A stretch of 64,000 nucleotides of DNA from Tetrapyrgos nigripes (GCA_013368315.1 JAACJM010000319.1:18844-82843); one strand, 5' to 3'; shown: positions 42,605-54,150, counted from the stretch's first letter. The notes: a model not told the origin generated them from the sequence alone. Translations and numbers: made by a program.

Positions 42605-45365
42605 ACTTGAATTCTATGAGTAATGATGCCAATGCTGGTGCCATTTTTGGCAAGATCAAGTGGGACACGAGACTGCTGTAATACCAGAGTGCTCTGCAGA
42701 GGTAGAAGGATGATATCAATCACAGATAGATGTTGAAAGGAGGAGGTGGAAGAAGATATTTTAGTTGCAAAGTGCGAAGATCCAGGATATGAATAAGTCC
42801 CTGGTAAGGCTTTGTATACTTATTACTTTGCATGGCAAGTTATGAGGCCCTTGGAATATATGATATACAGTATAAGTACTCACTAAGCTCAATGGTTCTC
42901 AGCATCTCATTCTCTCATTGCAAAGCAACATAACTCTTGTGATCTAAAATGTGTGCCCAGCAATATCTCCAATGATGGGGAGAATATGGTGTAGATACCA
43001 ATGGTACAATCCCCTGGCACTCTCACCAAATGTATTCAGATGAAAGACCTATATTCACATACATAGATACATAGTATACTACAACTATCATAATAACCAG
43101 ACTCACCTAACCTCCTGCCTCAAACTCCAAGCGCACTGACCATAGGCAGATGTAGATATGTCCACTGTGTAATCACAAGTGAGATGGGTCAACAAGGACT
43201 CAAGAGAACACTTGCAAAAGATGACAGGAGTAGAGGACTGTTCAACATCCAAGGAGGGACTTGTAAGAATTGAGAAGATATTGAGCAAAGCGAAAGAATG
43301 GCCCACCACAAAATGAAGATACCCAGTCTCGTGTCTTTGAAAGAGCTTGGTTGAAAATATCACCAGCAGACATATTCTGGTAGTTGTGTGTTGGCAGTCT
43401 GAAAGAGGTTGAAGGGGAGCAGTAACATCAATAATGAGGGCACAAAATGAGTAAAGTGGGCTGTGGATGAGCAAGGGAGGACATAAAACATACATGAACT
43501 CACATTGGCAGGTTGGATAGCTGATTCCTGTATGTATAATATTGGTGTGAGTGAATATTGAATGACGAAAGCCAAAGGTAAAAAGTGAGAATGACAAGAC
43601 GTGAGAGGATGGTAATCCCCAAAGGCGATGAGCAGAAAGCTGAAAATGGAAAACAAAGGGAATGCAGCTACTACGATGCTACAGGCAAATGACGAAGCAG
43701 AGACTCACCAACAGGATGAACTGCCAACCCTCTCAACTTTCAGATTCTCCTCCTCAGAACCTCTTGTGAGACGTCTGTCATAGCAGACAGTGGATCTGAG
43801 AATGGTGAGGTTGTCCTTCAACAGTGTCGGCATGACTTGGTAGACAGACTGGTGTAGGCATGGCAGGGGCTTGAGACAAAGACTGGTGTTGTGTGAGCTT
43901 CTCAGTCAGTGTATGCACTTGGCTTCATGAAGTAGTAGAAAAGTAAAGGTGATTTGTCAAAGGCAGGGAAGGCATGGGTTCTGGGTGTTGCCTCCTTGCT
44001 GTTGTTGGGTAAGTTGAGTGGATCGTTGCAAAGTTGCATGGATGATTGATGAAGGGTAGCAAACTACAGGTGTCACACAAAGAGAAGGGTGGGTGGAGAG
44101 TAAGAGAGAGAGGAAGGAGAGGTCGTCGTCGTGGTTCAGGTCAACAAGAAATATCAGATATAGCGATGACGTATCAGCTGAGCATCAGTTGAAATGTCAG
44201 TCATTTCAGAGTGCTGAGGTGGCGTGTAAAACTTAGAACCCATGGAAAAATTTGCTACTCAATTGCGAGGTCAACATAAGTTAACTTGGCCTAAAGGGCC
44301 TCATAATACTTGCAATGCTATCAGTTGGATCAGGACAATGTGTAAAGGAAGAAAGGTTATAATACACCACCATAAATCTTACCTTCTTCAATGCCAATTC
44401 CAGTAATAGATCTGAAAAGACATCACTATCCCATGATTTTTAGTTAATGGGAAGTATTCCAAATGGAGATTGCAGAAGGGAGGGAACATCAGTGGAAGTG
44501 GGAGGGAAGAACTTCAAGAAGGGTGTTAAGCAGACCGATTTGACATGCCGGCTTGATGTCATGGTTATCAATGTCAACAGTCACAGTCCTTGGATCTGGT
44601 CCAGACCGAGTCTGGACATTCTAGTTGTTGGGAAGGGCAAAGACTGGCTGTGGCAACAAAAATGGGTGGGAGTTTGAGGTCGTGGTAAAATTTTCAAGGT
44701 TGACATAAGTTAACTTGGTCTTTAAGAGGCCTTGTAATTCTAGACAGCCACAAGAGCAGTTTTTTAAATACCAGGACCTACCTGTTGGTGCACACTGCCC
44801 AAATGTCCAAGAATCATTTAAAAATCTATAGAATTGAGTGGGATAGAGCCTGAAGAAGATTGGGCTTGGAAGATTTTGACAGATTTTGATGCACATGAAA
44901 AATTGGGTTGCGTCTTATGTACTTGAAATAGCTGTAAAAGGGCCTCATAGTGGGTGGTGGGGACCCTCTATTCAGATTGCAGTTTAGAATTTAGAAAGTT
45001 CAAATGACTTTCAAACTCCTACTTAGGCTTGCTTAAGGCATTTAGAATAGGATTTGGTTTAGAAATGCCCACAGAAGGTCATCCAGTTGGATGTAACTGT
45101 GGAAAGCAAGAGAATTGAGATGTATCTGTATTGAAAGCAGGATCCATCTGATGTGTTCAACAGCAATCACTAAGAGTCCTATGGAAGATGTGGGAGGAGG
45201 AAAATTTTATTACCAAGCGGGAGGAGTGGAGCAAGAGAACAAGACAGCAATGAAAAATCACCCTGTATTATTGGAAAAAGGAAAGTGAATTCAACATGAG
45301 TTCTGCTCTCTGAGTGCAAAGCATCCACATTCACGAAAGTTGTTCAGGTGTAACTGGCTGTTGTT
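42605..45365. other. Gene-poor DNA between Gypsy-2 and Copia
   Basis: No recognisable gene. A 164-codon minus-strand frame (43103-43597) is hydrophobic and low in information, and looks spurious. A local direct repeat occurs: 'caacataagttaacttgg' plus 'gggcctcataat' near 44270-44312, and a diverged second copy 'gacataagttaacttggt' plus 'gaggccttgtaat' near 44700-44740. Confidence 0.5.
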
Positions 45366-45370
45366 TTCTC
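45366..45370. repeat. Copia target-site duplication TTCTC, left
   Basis: TTCTC precedes the TGTTG start of the left LTR and recurs at 52464-52468 after the right LTR. Confidence 0.93.
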
Positions 45371-45740
45371 TGTTGAATTGGCGCATTCAGTTGCAGCCAT
45401 CAACGTATTCTATGTAGAACAATAGTAGTAGTTATATATAGAACAATAAGATTATATAAACAATAAAGTGTAAGTACTACAATAGTGTACGAAACCAGCA
45501 TTGTTCTATCCAGTACAATAGAATCTTATTGTTACTCTAGTATTAGTTTACATGTATTTGTACCTCCTCAAAGGTATATAAGGACTGGTAGATAGTCCTC
45601 CAAATAACAAGTTTCATACTTAACCCACATCGCTCTAACAAGCCTCTAACAAGCCTAACAAGCTATCTTTTATCCCCAGGTAAGTAGCGTAGTTGCCATT
45701 GCGTTTAGTAGTGTACAAGCCGTACCATGCATGCTTAACA
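45371..45740 (+). repeat. Copia 5' LTR
   Basis: 370 bp with TATA-like 'tatataag' near 45575-45582 ahead of the presumed transcription start. No difference from the 3' LTR was found by eye. Confidence 0.95.
45575..45582 (+). promoter_or_regulatory. TATA box of Copia LTR
   Basis: tatataag in the LTR, at the expected U3 position, about 165 bp before the LTR end. The assignment is positional. Confidence 0.5.
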
Positions 45741-45754
45741 GGTTATGGGCCCCG
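45741..45754 (+). other. Copia primer-binding site, half initiator-tRNA type
   Basis: ggttatgggccccg starts directly after the LTR. It includes the complement of the CAT anticodon loop of initiator tRNA-Met, the internal priming arrangement known from Drosophila copia rather than the usual tRNA 3' end. Confidence 0.65.
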
Positions 45755-46051
45755 AAGGCCCTTGGGAGCGCCTTCAATGGCTGCAAACCATAGACTTCGC
45801 ATACTACCTGGATGGCGCCTTTATGGCTGCCTGTGGCGCCCTTGTGGCAGCCTGCGTCGCCTTTCATGGCTTGACGATATGTCCAACAGCGCAGGACTTA
45901 TGTCCAGCTGCAGTTGTTGACAATCTAGGGGAGTAGTCACTGTCATGGCGCATTCATCGCTGCCTCTTTTCACTTTCACATGGCGCATTTAATGCTGCCT
46001 TTCTGCATATGGATAAATGCTGACAGTTGACTTCCCCAGATATTATCAAAG

Positions 46052-46789
46052 ATGTCCTCCAACGTCCTGATGACTACTGTACCCGTCTTTGCCGGTGTTG
46101 ATTTCAACATCTGGGCTGACATCCTTCTCGCCTGGTTGCAGGCTACTGGACTTAGTTCTGTCCTTAGCTCTGATCGCCCCGATGATGCCGAAGTGAGTAC
46201 TGTCTCCCCTCTATCTGATGAAGACGCGGCGGCTCAAGCCGAGGCTATCATGGCGGCTCAAAAGAAACAGGCTGACTGGGATGAGAAGAACGATAAGGCC
46301 ATTGGGTCTATCAAGCTTCGTCTCTCTCCTCCCGTCCGTCAGAAGACGCTCGGAATGACTACTGCCAAGGCAATCTGGGTCTTTCTCAAGAAGACCTACG
46401 GGAAACCTGGTGTTTCCGCAATCTACACGGATTTCAAACGTGCTACCTCCATCATCATTCCTAACGACGCCAATCCTAGTGCTGCGGTCGAGCTTATTCG
46501 CATGCACTTTGATAGGGTTAGTGCCGCCGGTGTTCCTGCTGATAACTCCTCAGCCACTTCCATTACTAAAGTCGCCAATTTCCTCATCGTTATGTTCATC
46601 ATCTCAAAGCTCCCTCCCAGATACGAGTATCTCATCAACCAGTATACTCAATGTTCTATCAAACAGATTGATGGACAAAGTCTCGATGAACTTCAAAGTG
46701 AGATTGTCAATATTTGGGAATCTCGCCAAGGAGCTTTCAAAGGACCTTCAGGGAAAGCCCATGCCAACCGTCTTTCAGCTGTCAAGTGA
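46052..46789 (+). CDS. Copia Gag
   Basis: A 245-codon frame, MSSNVLMTTVPVFAGVDFNI, with the UBN2/gag-polypeptide pattern of Copia elements (WADILLAWLQATG near the start, AIWVFLKKTYGKPG in the middle, YEYLINQYTQCS later). It ends SAVK at TGA 46787-46789. The downstream sequence continues in the same frame without any other stop for 2 kb, beginning KDGNPSFQQQ. The TGA is therefore either a mutated arginine codon or a deliberate gag/pol separator. A zinc knuckle is not seen. A G/K/R-rich run (NKGKGKGKGKGKANFRRGGR) just after the TGA could replace it for nucleic-acid binding. Confidence 0.85.
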   Translation: MSSNVLMTTVPVFAGVDFNIWADILLAWLQATGLSSVLSSDRPDDAEVSTVSPLSDEDAAAQAEAIMAAQKKQADWDEKNDKAIGSIKLRLSPPVRQKTLGMTTAKAIWVFLKKTYGKPGVSAIYTDFKRATSIIIPNDANPSAAVELIRMHFDRVSAAGVPADNSSATSITKVANFLIVMFIISKLPPRYEYLINQYTQCSIKQIDGQSLDELQSEIVNIWESRQGAFKGPSGKAHANRLSAVK

Positions 46790-49700
46790 AAGGACGGTAA
46801 CCCTAGTTTCCAACAGCAGCAGCAGCAGCGCCCTAGTGGCAGCAGCAGCGGCGCTAACGGAGCCAGCGGCTCTAATGGAAATAACAAGGGAAAAGGCAAG
46901 GGAAAGGGCAAAGGAAAGGCTAATTTCCGTCGAGGAGGTCGAGCTGGAAAGTTCGAACAGGCCAAGAGACAGGGCCAGGCACATCTCGTCAACGACGACA
47001 TGTCTCCCATGATGCACACAGTCACCGTCGTCGACACGCCCGCTGCAGTTGATATCCGTAAGCCATTCTTTATGGAAACGGAAAAGCCTTTTGACGCCTT
47101 CTTCACAGGTACCAAAAGAGCTATCAACCTTGCACGCGATATTGGCGCTAGACCATCTGGTGAGACTGTTGCTACTCTTGAAGATGTTGTCATGTCTCAT
47201 CCCGATCTTTCCTCCTTCACTTCACTTACTCCTGCCCCTCGTCCCAAACGCTCTCTCACGGAACGCATCTATTGGAACAACCTTCAATCATCTTCTGATG
47301 GTTGGGGTGATGCTGGCAACTGGAATGTTTGGAACGGTGAATATCCCGAAACTCAGACCGGTTCAGATGCCGATATGGCATGCGCTCAAGGAGAAGATGC
47401 CAGTTGGAACGAGGACACCCTGGTGAACACTTCGGAACTCGGAAGTGTGTTTGGCTCCACAACGACGGAGTCAGGTGTAAAGGTTTCTCAGGACATCTGG
47501 ACCCCTGTTCCACTTATCGACCGTCTTGCCCAGGATCCTGCTGCCGAGATGATGGAATGCGCAATGCACCTTGGGGAAAGGTTCCAGAATCCCGAGGATC
47601 CCCTACACATCTATGGGGAACCACTCAGAACGGCACTGAACACCATTGCCCCAACGGGAACCTGTGGCACTCTTTCTCTTGTCCAACGACTTGCTGCAGT
47701 CCGCAGTGAGATGCCAAGTGGCTCACAGCCTGCACATCCCAATGGCATGACCACTCAATCCTTGCCATCCAGCCGTGTTGCAAGCCCAACACCTGGCACG
47801 ACTTCGACGGGATGGGAATGGCTGACTCCTCATCTCCAAAACGAGGATGGAAGGTACGACGAGCTAATCGACTGGCAGCGAGACGCAACAATCGGACTAG
47901 GAGGGATGGAATTACCCTCCAGGGCTCCAACTCCGAGTTCAATGCCAGAACTTCGGAGCGTGTCACCAAGCCTATCCGAAACCAGCGATCTCGAGTACAT
48001 GTCGACTCCGCCATCGATCGGCAGGATGAGCCTACCTACGTCACCCGTAGAAGACACCGCATCGTTCGAAATTCCAAGTCCACGACCTTCTACCCCCGTC
48101 ATGGTTACCGTCAATGCCGCAAATAATTATGGCTGGTCCTTAGACTCTGAACCCTCCGGCTTGGACAACGGCTATCTCAGGTCAGATCTCAATTTAGATC
48201 TTATGAATAAAAGTACTGATGCGCTTTTCCCAGCAGCTCGTAATTTGGAAGCAGGTTCTTCATGTATATATTTATTACATACCGCTCCTCTGGGTTTGAC
48301 AACCCCTTTTATTTATAATGATCTGTACACTAGCCCTGGCGGCAACAATAAATATTTATGTGCCTGTGGCACTCTGTTCTCACTATGCCAGAAGTGTAAG
48401 AAAAAGAAATCTGATACTGTCAAAATCCACTTCAGTGATGGATGGTTACTTGATTCTGGAGCATCAGCGCATTTTACGTTCGACATCAATGACTTTGTTG
48501 AATTGAGTTATATAAAACCAATTCCAGTGAAAACTGCCAATGGATTCACGAAGATTCGTGCATCCGGAACAGTCCTGATCTCTCAACGTAAAAGAGTTAT
48601 GAAATTATATCCGGTCTATTACATTCCCGATCTAAATCAACGGCTCTTATCTGTCGGTCAATTCTTAAATGACAACATGTTCATGCGCGGTAACTCCGAT
48701 CATATTACCATTTCGAGAAATACAATGTTCTTGACTTTCTCAAAGCGATATACCGGAAGAAACGCTATACTATCTTCCACACAAATCGAAAATTGTCGCT
48801 TCTAAAGCCAATCTTTTGATTTATCTTATCAATTACGAGATTTTACATCGTCGTATAGGACATCCCTCTCGTGATGTTCTAAAACATGTCCGACAACACA
48901 CCCTTGGCACTCCTGAATTCATTATTCCGAAGGAACTTCCTTTATGCAAAGGCTGTCTTGAAGGCAAAACTCCCAGACAGGCTTACCCACCAAACGAACG
49001 ACGTGCTACTCGTCCTTTCCAAATTATCCATACGGATTTACATGAATACCCCACGATATCCTACCACAAGTACAAGTATATAATCGTCTTCTTTGATGAT
49101 TACACTTCAGATGCTTGGATACGTTTTCTTAAAGACAAAAAACAACCACTGACTGCCACTCGCCAGTTCCTTGCGATGGTAGAAACTCAATATAAGACGA
49201 AAGTCGAACAGTGGATGTCTGATATGGGTGGTGAATTCATCAAAGGCACCTACCGAGAAATGTTACTCGAGAAAGGTGTTAAAATCCTTAACAGTGCACC
49301 ATACATTCATCAACAGAATGGTCGAGCGGAGCGCTTTATACGCACCCTAATGGATAAGTCATTGGCAATGATGAAGTTAGCATGTCTACCTGAATCATGG
49401 TGGGAATATGCTGTCCGTCATGGATTGTATGTCTATCGACGTACTCCCTTATGACGACACAAATGGATAACTCCATTTGAAATGCTTGAAAAGGAAAAAA
49501 CCGCGTATCGATCATCTGCGAGTTTTTGGCTGTGGAGCTTATGTCTTTAAACCCGAGGAAACTCGAAAGAACAAACTCGCTTCCAAGTCAGAACTCATGA
49601 CGTATCTTGGTGTAGCACCAGGAGAACGTGGAAATCTTTTCATGCGTACAAACAATGCGGAATTTACATCCCCGCAAGCCGTGTTTGAGGAAGACTTCTT

Positions 49701-51987
49701 TCCTCGATGTAAAACTCAATCTCGTAATTCGAAACAACTTCCTATCGAGTCGTCGCAAAACGATGACACTCTACCACAAACAATCCCCGACGATGATGAT
49801 GAAGATTTTCATCATCGTCCTCCTCGCATCCCTTCAACAAGGAGACCTGATCAACTTCGTGACGACGAACCTGACCAGGATCCACCGCCTTCGTCTCCGG
49901 ATAGTGACTCTGAGCCTAGAAGAACGGTAACACCGCCGCCAGTGGAGACACCACCTCCTCAGGCACCTCGAAAGCCCAGAGCTCCTAGACAAAGACGGCC
50001 ACCAACAGAACCAACGTGTCGAAGCGAGCGTACTGGTACTGTACCTAAACGATACGGGGATAAACACCCTGTAGAAGTTGAACGCGATCTTGAACCTCAA
50101 ATCGCAGCTGATAAAAGAGCGGAAGCAAAAGCTAAAGCAGAGAGAGACGCTCGGAGAGAAAACCAACATCAACAAGCTGCAGAGCAACAGGTTCCCGGAC
50201 CTAGTTCTGCATCCGAAAGCGCACCCCAGGGGGAGCAGCAAGCCGAGAGTGATGACTCTGCACGCCCTGAATCAGAAGAAATGGCAGAACCATGCCGTGA
50301 AGGGGGAGTATCTATAAATTTCTTGCTTATGCAGGCAATTGCTCCTGGAGAAATCGATTCCCACTTGCTTATTCAGAAAGTTACTTCGAAGAATGATGGG
50401 AATCAACCGAATGTTCGTAATATTCGTGAATGGACATTCAAAGATATTGCTCGCTTACCTATAGCTGAGCAAGAGGAATGGAAAGTCGCTTGCCGCGAAG
50501 AATTAGAGGCTCTTCGCAAGCACGACACCTATGAATTGGTCGAAAGACCTAAAGATAGGAAAGTTATCAAAAACCAATGGGTCTTCGACATCAAAACTGA
50601 TGGTTGTAAAAAGGCAAGACTCGTTGCAAAAGGTTTTTCACAGGTCGAAGGCATAGACTTTGATCAAATATATTCGCCTGTTGTTCGATTCGAGACTGTG
50701 CGCTTAATCTTCGCTTTAGCAGCACTTAAGGGCTGGCACGTGTCCGGTGTCGATGTCTGATCAGCCTATTTATATGGCTTACTCGATGAAGAAATCTATA
50801 TGGAACAACCGGAAGCCTTTAAAGTAAAAGGACAAGAGCATAAAGTCGTCCGGCTTCTTCGTGCTCTTTACGGACTCAAACAAGCAGGACTTGCGTGGTG
50901 GAAGAGTCTTGATAAGTCCATGGCGGAACTTGGTTTTAAACGAATCATTTCCAACGCCGGAATCTTCATTCACAAACGCTATGACACCAACAAAAATCTT
51001 ATTGAAAATTCTATCGTCATTGCCGTAGTCTATGTGGATGATGCTCTATTCTGTGGAGCTAACAAAACCTTAGTCTTACGACTCAAAGGAGACTTTATGA
51101 AGAGATGGGAATGTAGGGATTTAGGCGATGCCAAAGAATTCCTTAGGATGAGAATTACCAGGAAAGGCAGCAAGATCTCTTTAGACCAGTGCGCTTATCT
51201 GGATAAAATCCTAGAAACTTATGGAATGCAAAACGCGAAAGCTTCTGCTACCCCATTACCTGGCAATTATCACCCTCTTCCTCTTCCAGAAAACACTCCT
51301 GTCAATTATACTCTTCGTCAAAGTTATCAGGAGATAATCGGATCCTTACTCTACTTAATGTTAGGAACACGTCCTGATATCTCCTTTGCTGTCACTAAAC
51401 TTGCACAATTTGCTGCAAACCCCTCACAAGAACACTACAATAAGGCGAAAGACATTTGCCGTTATCTCGTTGGCACTAGGAAATATGCCCTTATGTACAA
51501 CGGTCGAGGGGGAGAAGGCTTATCAGCCTATACAGACTCTGATTGGGGATCAGATCCTGGATCTCGCAAATCTCAAACTGGCTTCTTTCTACAATTAGCC
51601 CAAGCACCATTTAGCTGGACGTCAAGACAACAAAAGACAGTTGCTCTATCTTCGACTGAAGCTGAATACATGGCACTTAGTGACTGCAGTCGACAAGTCT
51701 GTTGGTTCAAGACTCTTCTCAGTGAAATCAAATATCCTCTTCACGCTATTCCAATTTACGGTGACAATCAGGGATCAATTTTTATTGCATCAAACCCTGT
51801 CACAGATAAGCGAACTAAACATATTGATATTCGATATCATTTTGTGCGAGAAAAAGTCATCGACGAGACAGTCAAGTTATTCTTCATTGAAGGAAGTAAT
51901 AACCCTGCAGATCTACTCACTAAAGCTCTTGATCGAGTAAAGTTTGAGAAGTTCAGGAAACAATTAGGACTTCAGTTTTATAATTGA
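46790..51987 (+). pseudogene. Copia pol polyprotein, broken
   Basis: Beyond the K/G/R-rich linker and an S/T/P-rich spacer comes the protease (WLLDSGASAHF, about 48444). After a -1 phase change near 48800 comes the GAG-pre-integrase region (LHRRIGHPSRDV, CKGCLEGKTPRQAY), then integrase (IHTDLHEYPT, SDMGGEFIKG, NGRAERFIRTLMDK). TGA 49452 and a one-base slip in an A run near 49496 precede FGCGAYVFKPEE. Reverse transcriptase starts EWKVACREELEALRKHDTYE and is cut by TGA 50758 in VDV/SAYLYGLL. YVDDALF (about 51029) is the catalytic centre. RNase H (YTDSDWGSDPGSRKSQTGFF) ends at TAA 51985-51987. All domains can be followed, but no intact polyprotein can be made. Confidence 0.93.
47341..47709 (+). 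other. Overlapping frame in Copia encoding a Gypsy-like double Cys/His module
   Basis: In the -1 phase relative to the long gag-pol frame, codons from 47368 read CRYGMRSRRRCQLERGH then CVWLHNDGVRCKGFSGH followed by LDPCSTYRPS. This reproduces the pattern C-x9-C-x5-H-x3-[H/C], twice, and the flanking CxTYRxS of the Gypsy accessory proteins (CATYRSS). The gag-pol frame over the same bases is also open. Just upstream in the gag-pol frame lies a W/G-rich stretch (SSDGWGDAGNWNVWNGE) like the Gypsy GW region. Either the region is read in two frames or the element carries compensating frameshifts. No ATG-initiated route to this frame is obvious except 47380, which falls after the first cysteine. Confidence 0.7.
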
Positions 51988-52093
51988 AGAAATCGCATCG
52001 AAAACGTCGAAGCACTGGATCCCTTCCTTCCATGGCTGCTTACAGCGCCTACCTATGCTTACGCGCACTACCGTGCTGCTTAGCAAGGGGGAG

Positions 52094-52463
52094 TGTTGAA
52101 TTGGCGCATTCAGTTGCAGCCATCAACGTATTCTATGTAGAACAATAGTAGTAGTTATATATAGAACAATAAGATTATATAAACAATAAAGTGTAAGTAC
52201 TACAATAGTGTACGAAACCAGCATTGTTCTATCCAGTACAATAGAATCTTATTGTTACTCTAGTATTAGTTTACATGTATTTGTACCTCCTCAAAGGTAT
52301 ATAAGGACTGGTAGATAGTCCTCCAAATAACAAGTTTCATACTTAACCCACATCGCTCTAACAAGCCTCTAACAAGCCTAACAAGCTATCTTTTATCCCC
52401 AGGTAAGTAGCGTAGTTGCCATTGCGTTTAGTAGTGTACAAGCCGTACCATGCATGCTTAACA
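52094..52463 (+). repeat. Copia 3' LTR
   Basis: 370 bp, identical by eye to the 5' LTR, bounded by a polypurine tract and TTCTC. Confidence 0.95.
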
Positions 52464-52468
52464 TTCTC

Positions 52469-53956
52469 TATGCACACTAACTCCAACTGGAGCAACTGCT
52501 CTGCTGCAGCTGATGGCTGGTTTCCAGGCTACCACAGATATGGTAAAGGACTAAAAGAACTGGCACTTCCAGGAACACCATGCTTGTATGGAGAAGATGG
52601 ACATTTGTATAGCTGACATTTTCTGATGCGCACTTTTGAGATCTTGAGAGTCATTGAGACAGAATACATTATATAGGAGGGAGAAGTTTATTCTATTATC
52701 ACAGCCATCCAGTTCAAATGCTGAGTGCCGGGTTCAATATTGCCACATGATACATGATGGATAGCCTGAATACAAGCTTGCAATTCGTTCTTGATTTGTT
52801 CACTTCCAAATCTAGCAGTGTCAAAATGGCCATGGAATCGTGATGGAGTTTTTGCCTTTTTGACAGTGCTGATCTTTGATGAACTGGCATTGGCATGTAG
52901 CCTGGTACCCAACTGCTCCTGTATACCTCTACAGGGAGCAGTTGGGTACCTGACACATATATAGAGAGACCTCTACTCTCTGTATTGCCCTCCCAGTTGC
53001 TCCTGGCATTGATACAGCCTTCTCTTTCATGGCTTCTCTTAGTTATAAGGCCAAAGAATGAGGCTGTTGAGTTCTTTACACTTGGTTTCTGCATGTGGCT
53101 ATGTCTAATTGGCACCCCAATTATTCCTGCTCTTCTTTCCAATTTTACCCGCTTACACATTTGTCATTTGTTTGCCTACAACCTGTAGGCAAACAACCTT
53201 CAGTCTTTCTCTCTTCCCTCTTCCTTTCATTTAATGCTTTTGGTTAGCCTTTTCCTTCACTCTCAATGCACAACTTGCGACCATAAAACCTTTTTGCCAG
53301 GGTTTGTTCTCACTTATTGGCAACTTCTCATTGGAGTAACTGGTTTTTCTTCTGACCTGCATTGGTGAGTTGAGTCATGTGGTGAGGATTCTTCTTGTTT
53401 TCGCTCTAATGTTGTTTCTGTCTTTGCATTTAGTCTCGTTATGTCCTTCTAGATGTCTCTCTTCTTGATAACCACAATCTTTTGTCCTGGGCCCATGTGC
53501 CCGTCCACTTCCTTGCCACCTCTTCCTTTCTCTGGAAAACAAGATAGGTTCTGAACAGAGCTCATACACTCATTGTTGTTGAAAGGGAAAGTGTACGTTT
53601 GATAGAGAAGTTATGGTGAGTGGTTCTTTTGACTTGGACTTTGGTGGGCTGGGTTCAACTGCAGGTCAAATGGGCTGCTCTGGCTTGCTTATGCTCTTAC
53701 TGTTTTCTTTTCTCTCTCTATGGTCATGCATATATGATGCTGATACTTTTTTCTATTTTGACCACATCACACTGTCTAGTGTCTACTTGTGTATGAGTAA
53801 ATGACATGACTGCTTAGGTGGTCGACTCTCTCCTATCATCCTGCCTTCATTATCTCTCTGTTTTCAACTGTCTATCCTCTTCTCTGGGCTCACCTTTTTT
53901 TTAATGCATATGGGTGTTTTATAATGACGTGGGATAGGGATTTGCATTGTTTCCAG
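52469..53956. other. Non-coding stretch with two hairpins
   Basis: No gene was recognised. The stretch contains an inverted repeat with 20/21-bp arms (52904-52950, beginning ggtacccaactgctcctgta) and a perfect 13-bp-arm hairpin (53168-53196, arms around gtttgcctaca). Open frames (for example 52714-53160, minus) have no motif. Confidence 0.5.
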
Positions 53957-54150
53957 TCTTCTGCAGTCATGGCTCTCCAGGAAGCTGCCAAAGTTTACCT
54001 TGTCTCCAACTTGGCTGCTATTCATGCTCAGTGTGAGTGTCATACCTCTATCACTGTTTTATCTTCATCTAACTTTGTCTTCTAATAGTCACCAAGGACC
54101 TTGCCCTTGCCTGTTGTCACAAACTCAAGCTCTATAAGCTCTGCCAATGA
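53957..54150 (+). pseudogene. Histone H3 fragment
   Basis: Right after an acceptor-like ttccag, the translation SSAVMALQEAAKVYLV then NLAAIHA matches the histone-fold alpha-2 to loop-2 region of H3 (core nucleosome histone). The residues between LV and NL (the LFEDT segment of H3) are missing. A gtgagt donor and a ctaatag acceptor at about 54032-54082 then join to TKDLALA, which resembles the start of the H3 alpha-3 helix before diverging (CCHKLKLYKLCQ stop). No N-terminal tail or alpha-1 was found upstream. It is a decayed partial gene or processed fragment, and a canonical H3 versus a CENP-A-like variant cannot be told apart. Confidence 0.75.

Larger units (their letters stand above)
45371..52463 (+). 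mobile_element. Complete Ty1/Copia-type LTR retrotransposon, coding region broken
   Basis: 7,093 bp with 370-bp LTRs (TGTTG...TAACA) that look identical by eye, a 5-bp target duplication, a half-tRNA primer-binding site, and the Copia domain order gag, protease, integrase, reverse transcriptase, RNase H. A polypurine tract (aagggggag) precedes the 3' LTR. In-frame TGA codons at 46787, 49452 and 50758 and frameshifts near 48800 and 49496 break the polyprotein. An unusually long variable region of about 1.5 kb between gag and protease contains a Cys/His module homologous to the Gypsy accessory gene, in a different frame from pol. Confidence 0.96.

Noticed and set aside
42605..42719. Open codons extending Gypsy-2 gag upstream (MISSFYLCRALWYY)
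   Set aside because: Similarity to Gypsy-1 ends at about 42604. The extra codons are flanking DNA that happens to be open.
43103..43656. Hydrophobic 98-164 codon minus-strand frames
   Set aside because: They are low-complexity F/L/S/T-rich translations with no motif and no exon partners, and the two phases overlap.
45693..45936. Short open frames in the Copia leader (for example MGPEGPWERLQWLQ)
   Set aside because: They lie between the primer-binding site and gag, are not conserved with any Gag sequence, and begin at the primer-binding site itself.
46693..47200. Minus-strand frames of 141-166 codons opposite the Copia linker
   Set aside because: They are antisense shadows of the Q/G/K-rich linker (poly-L and poly-A runs). 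The sense frame carries the recognised polyprotein.
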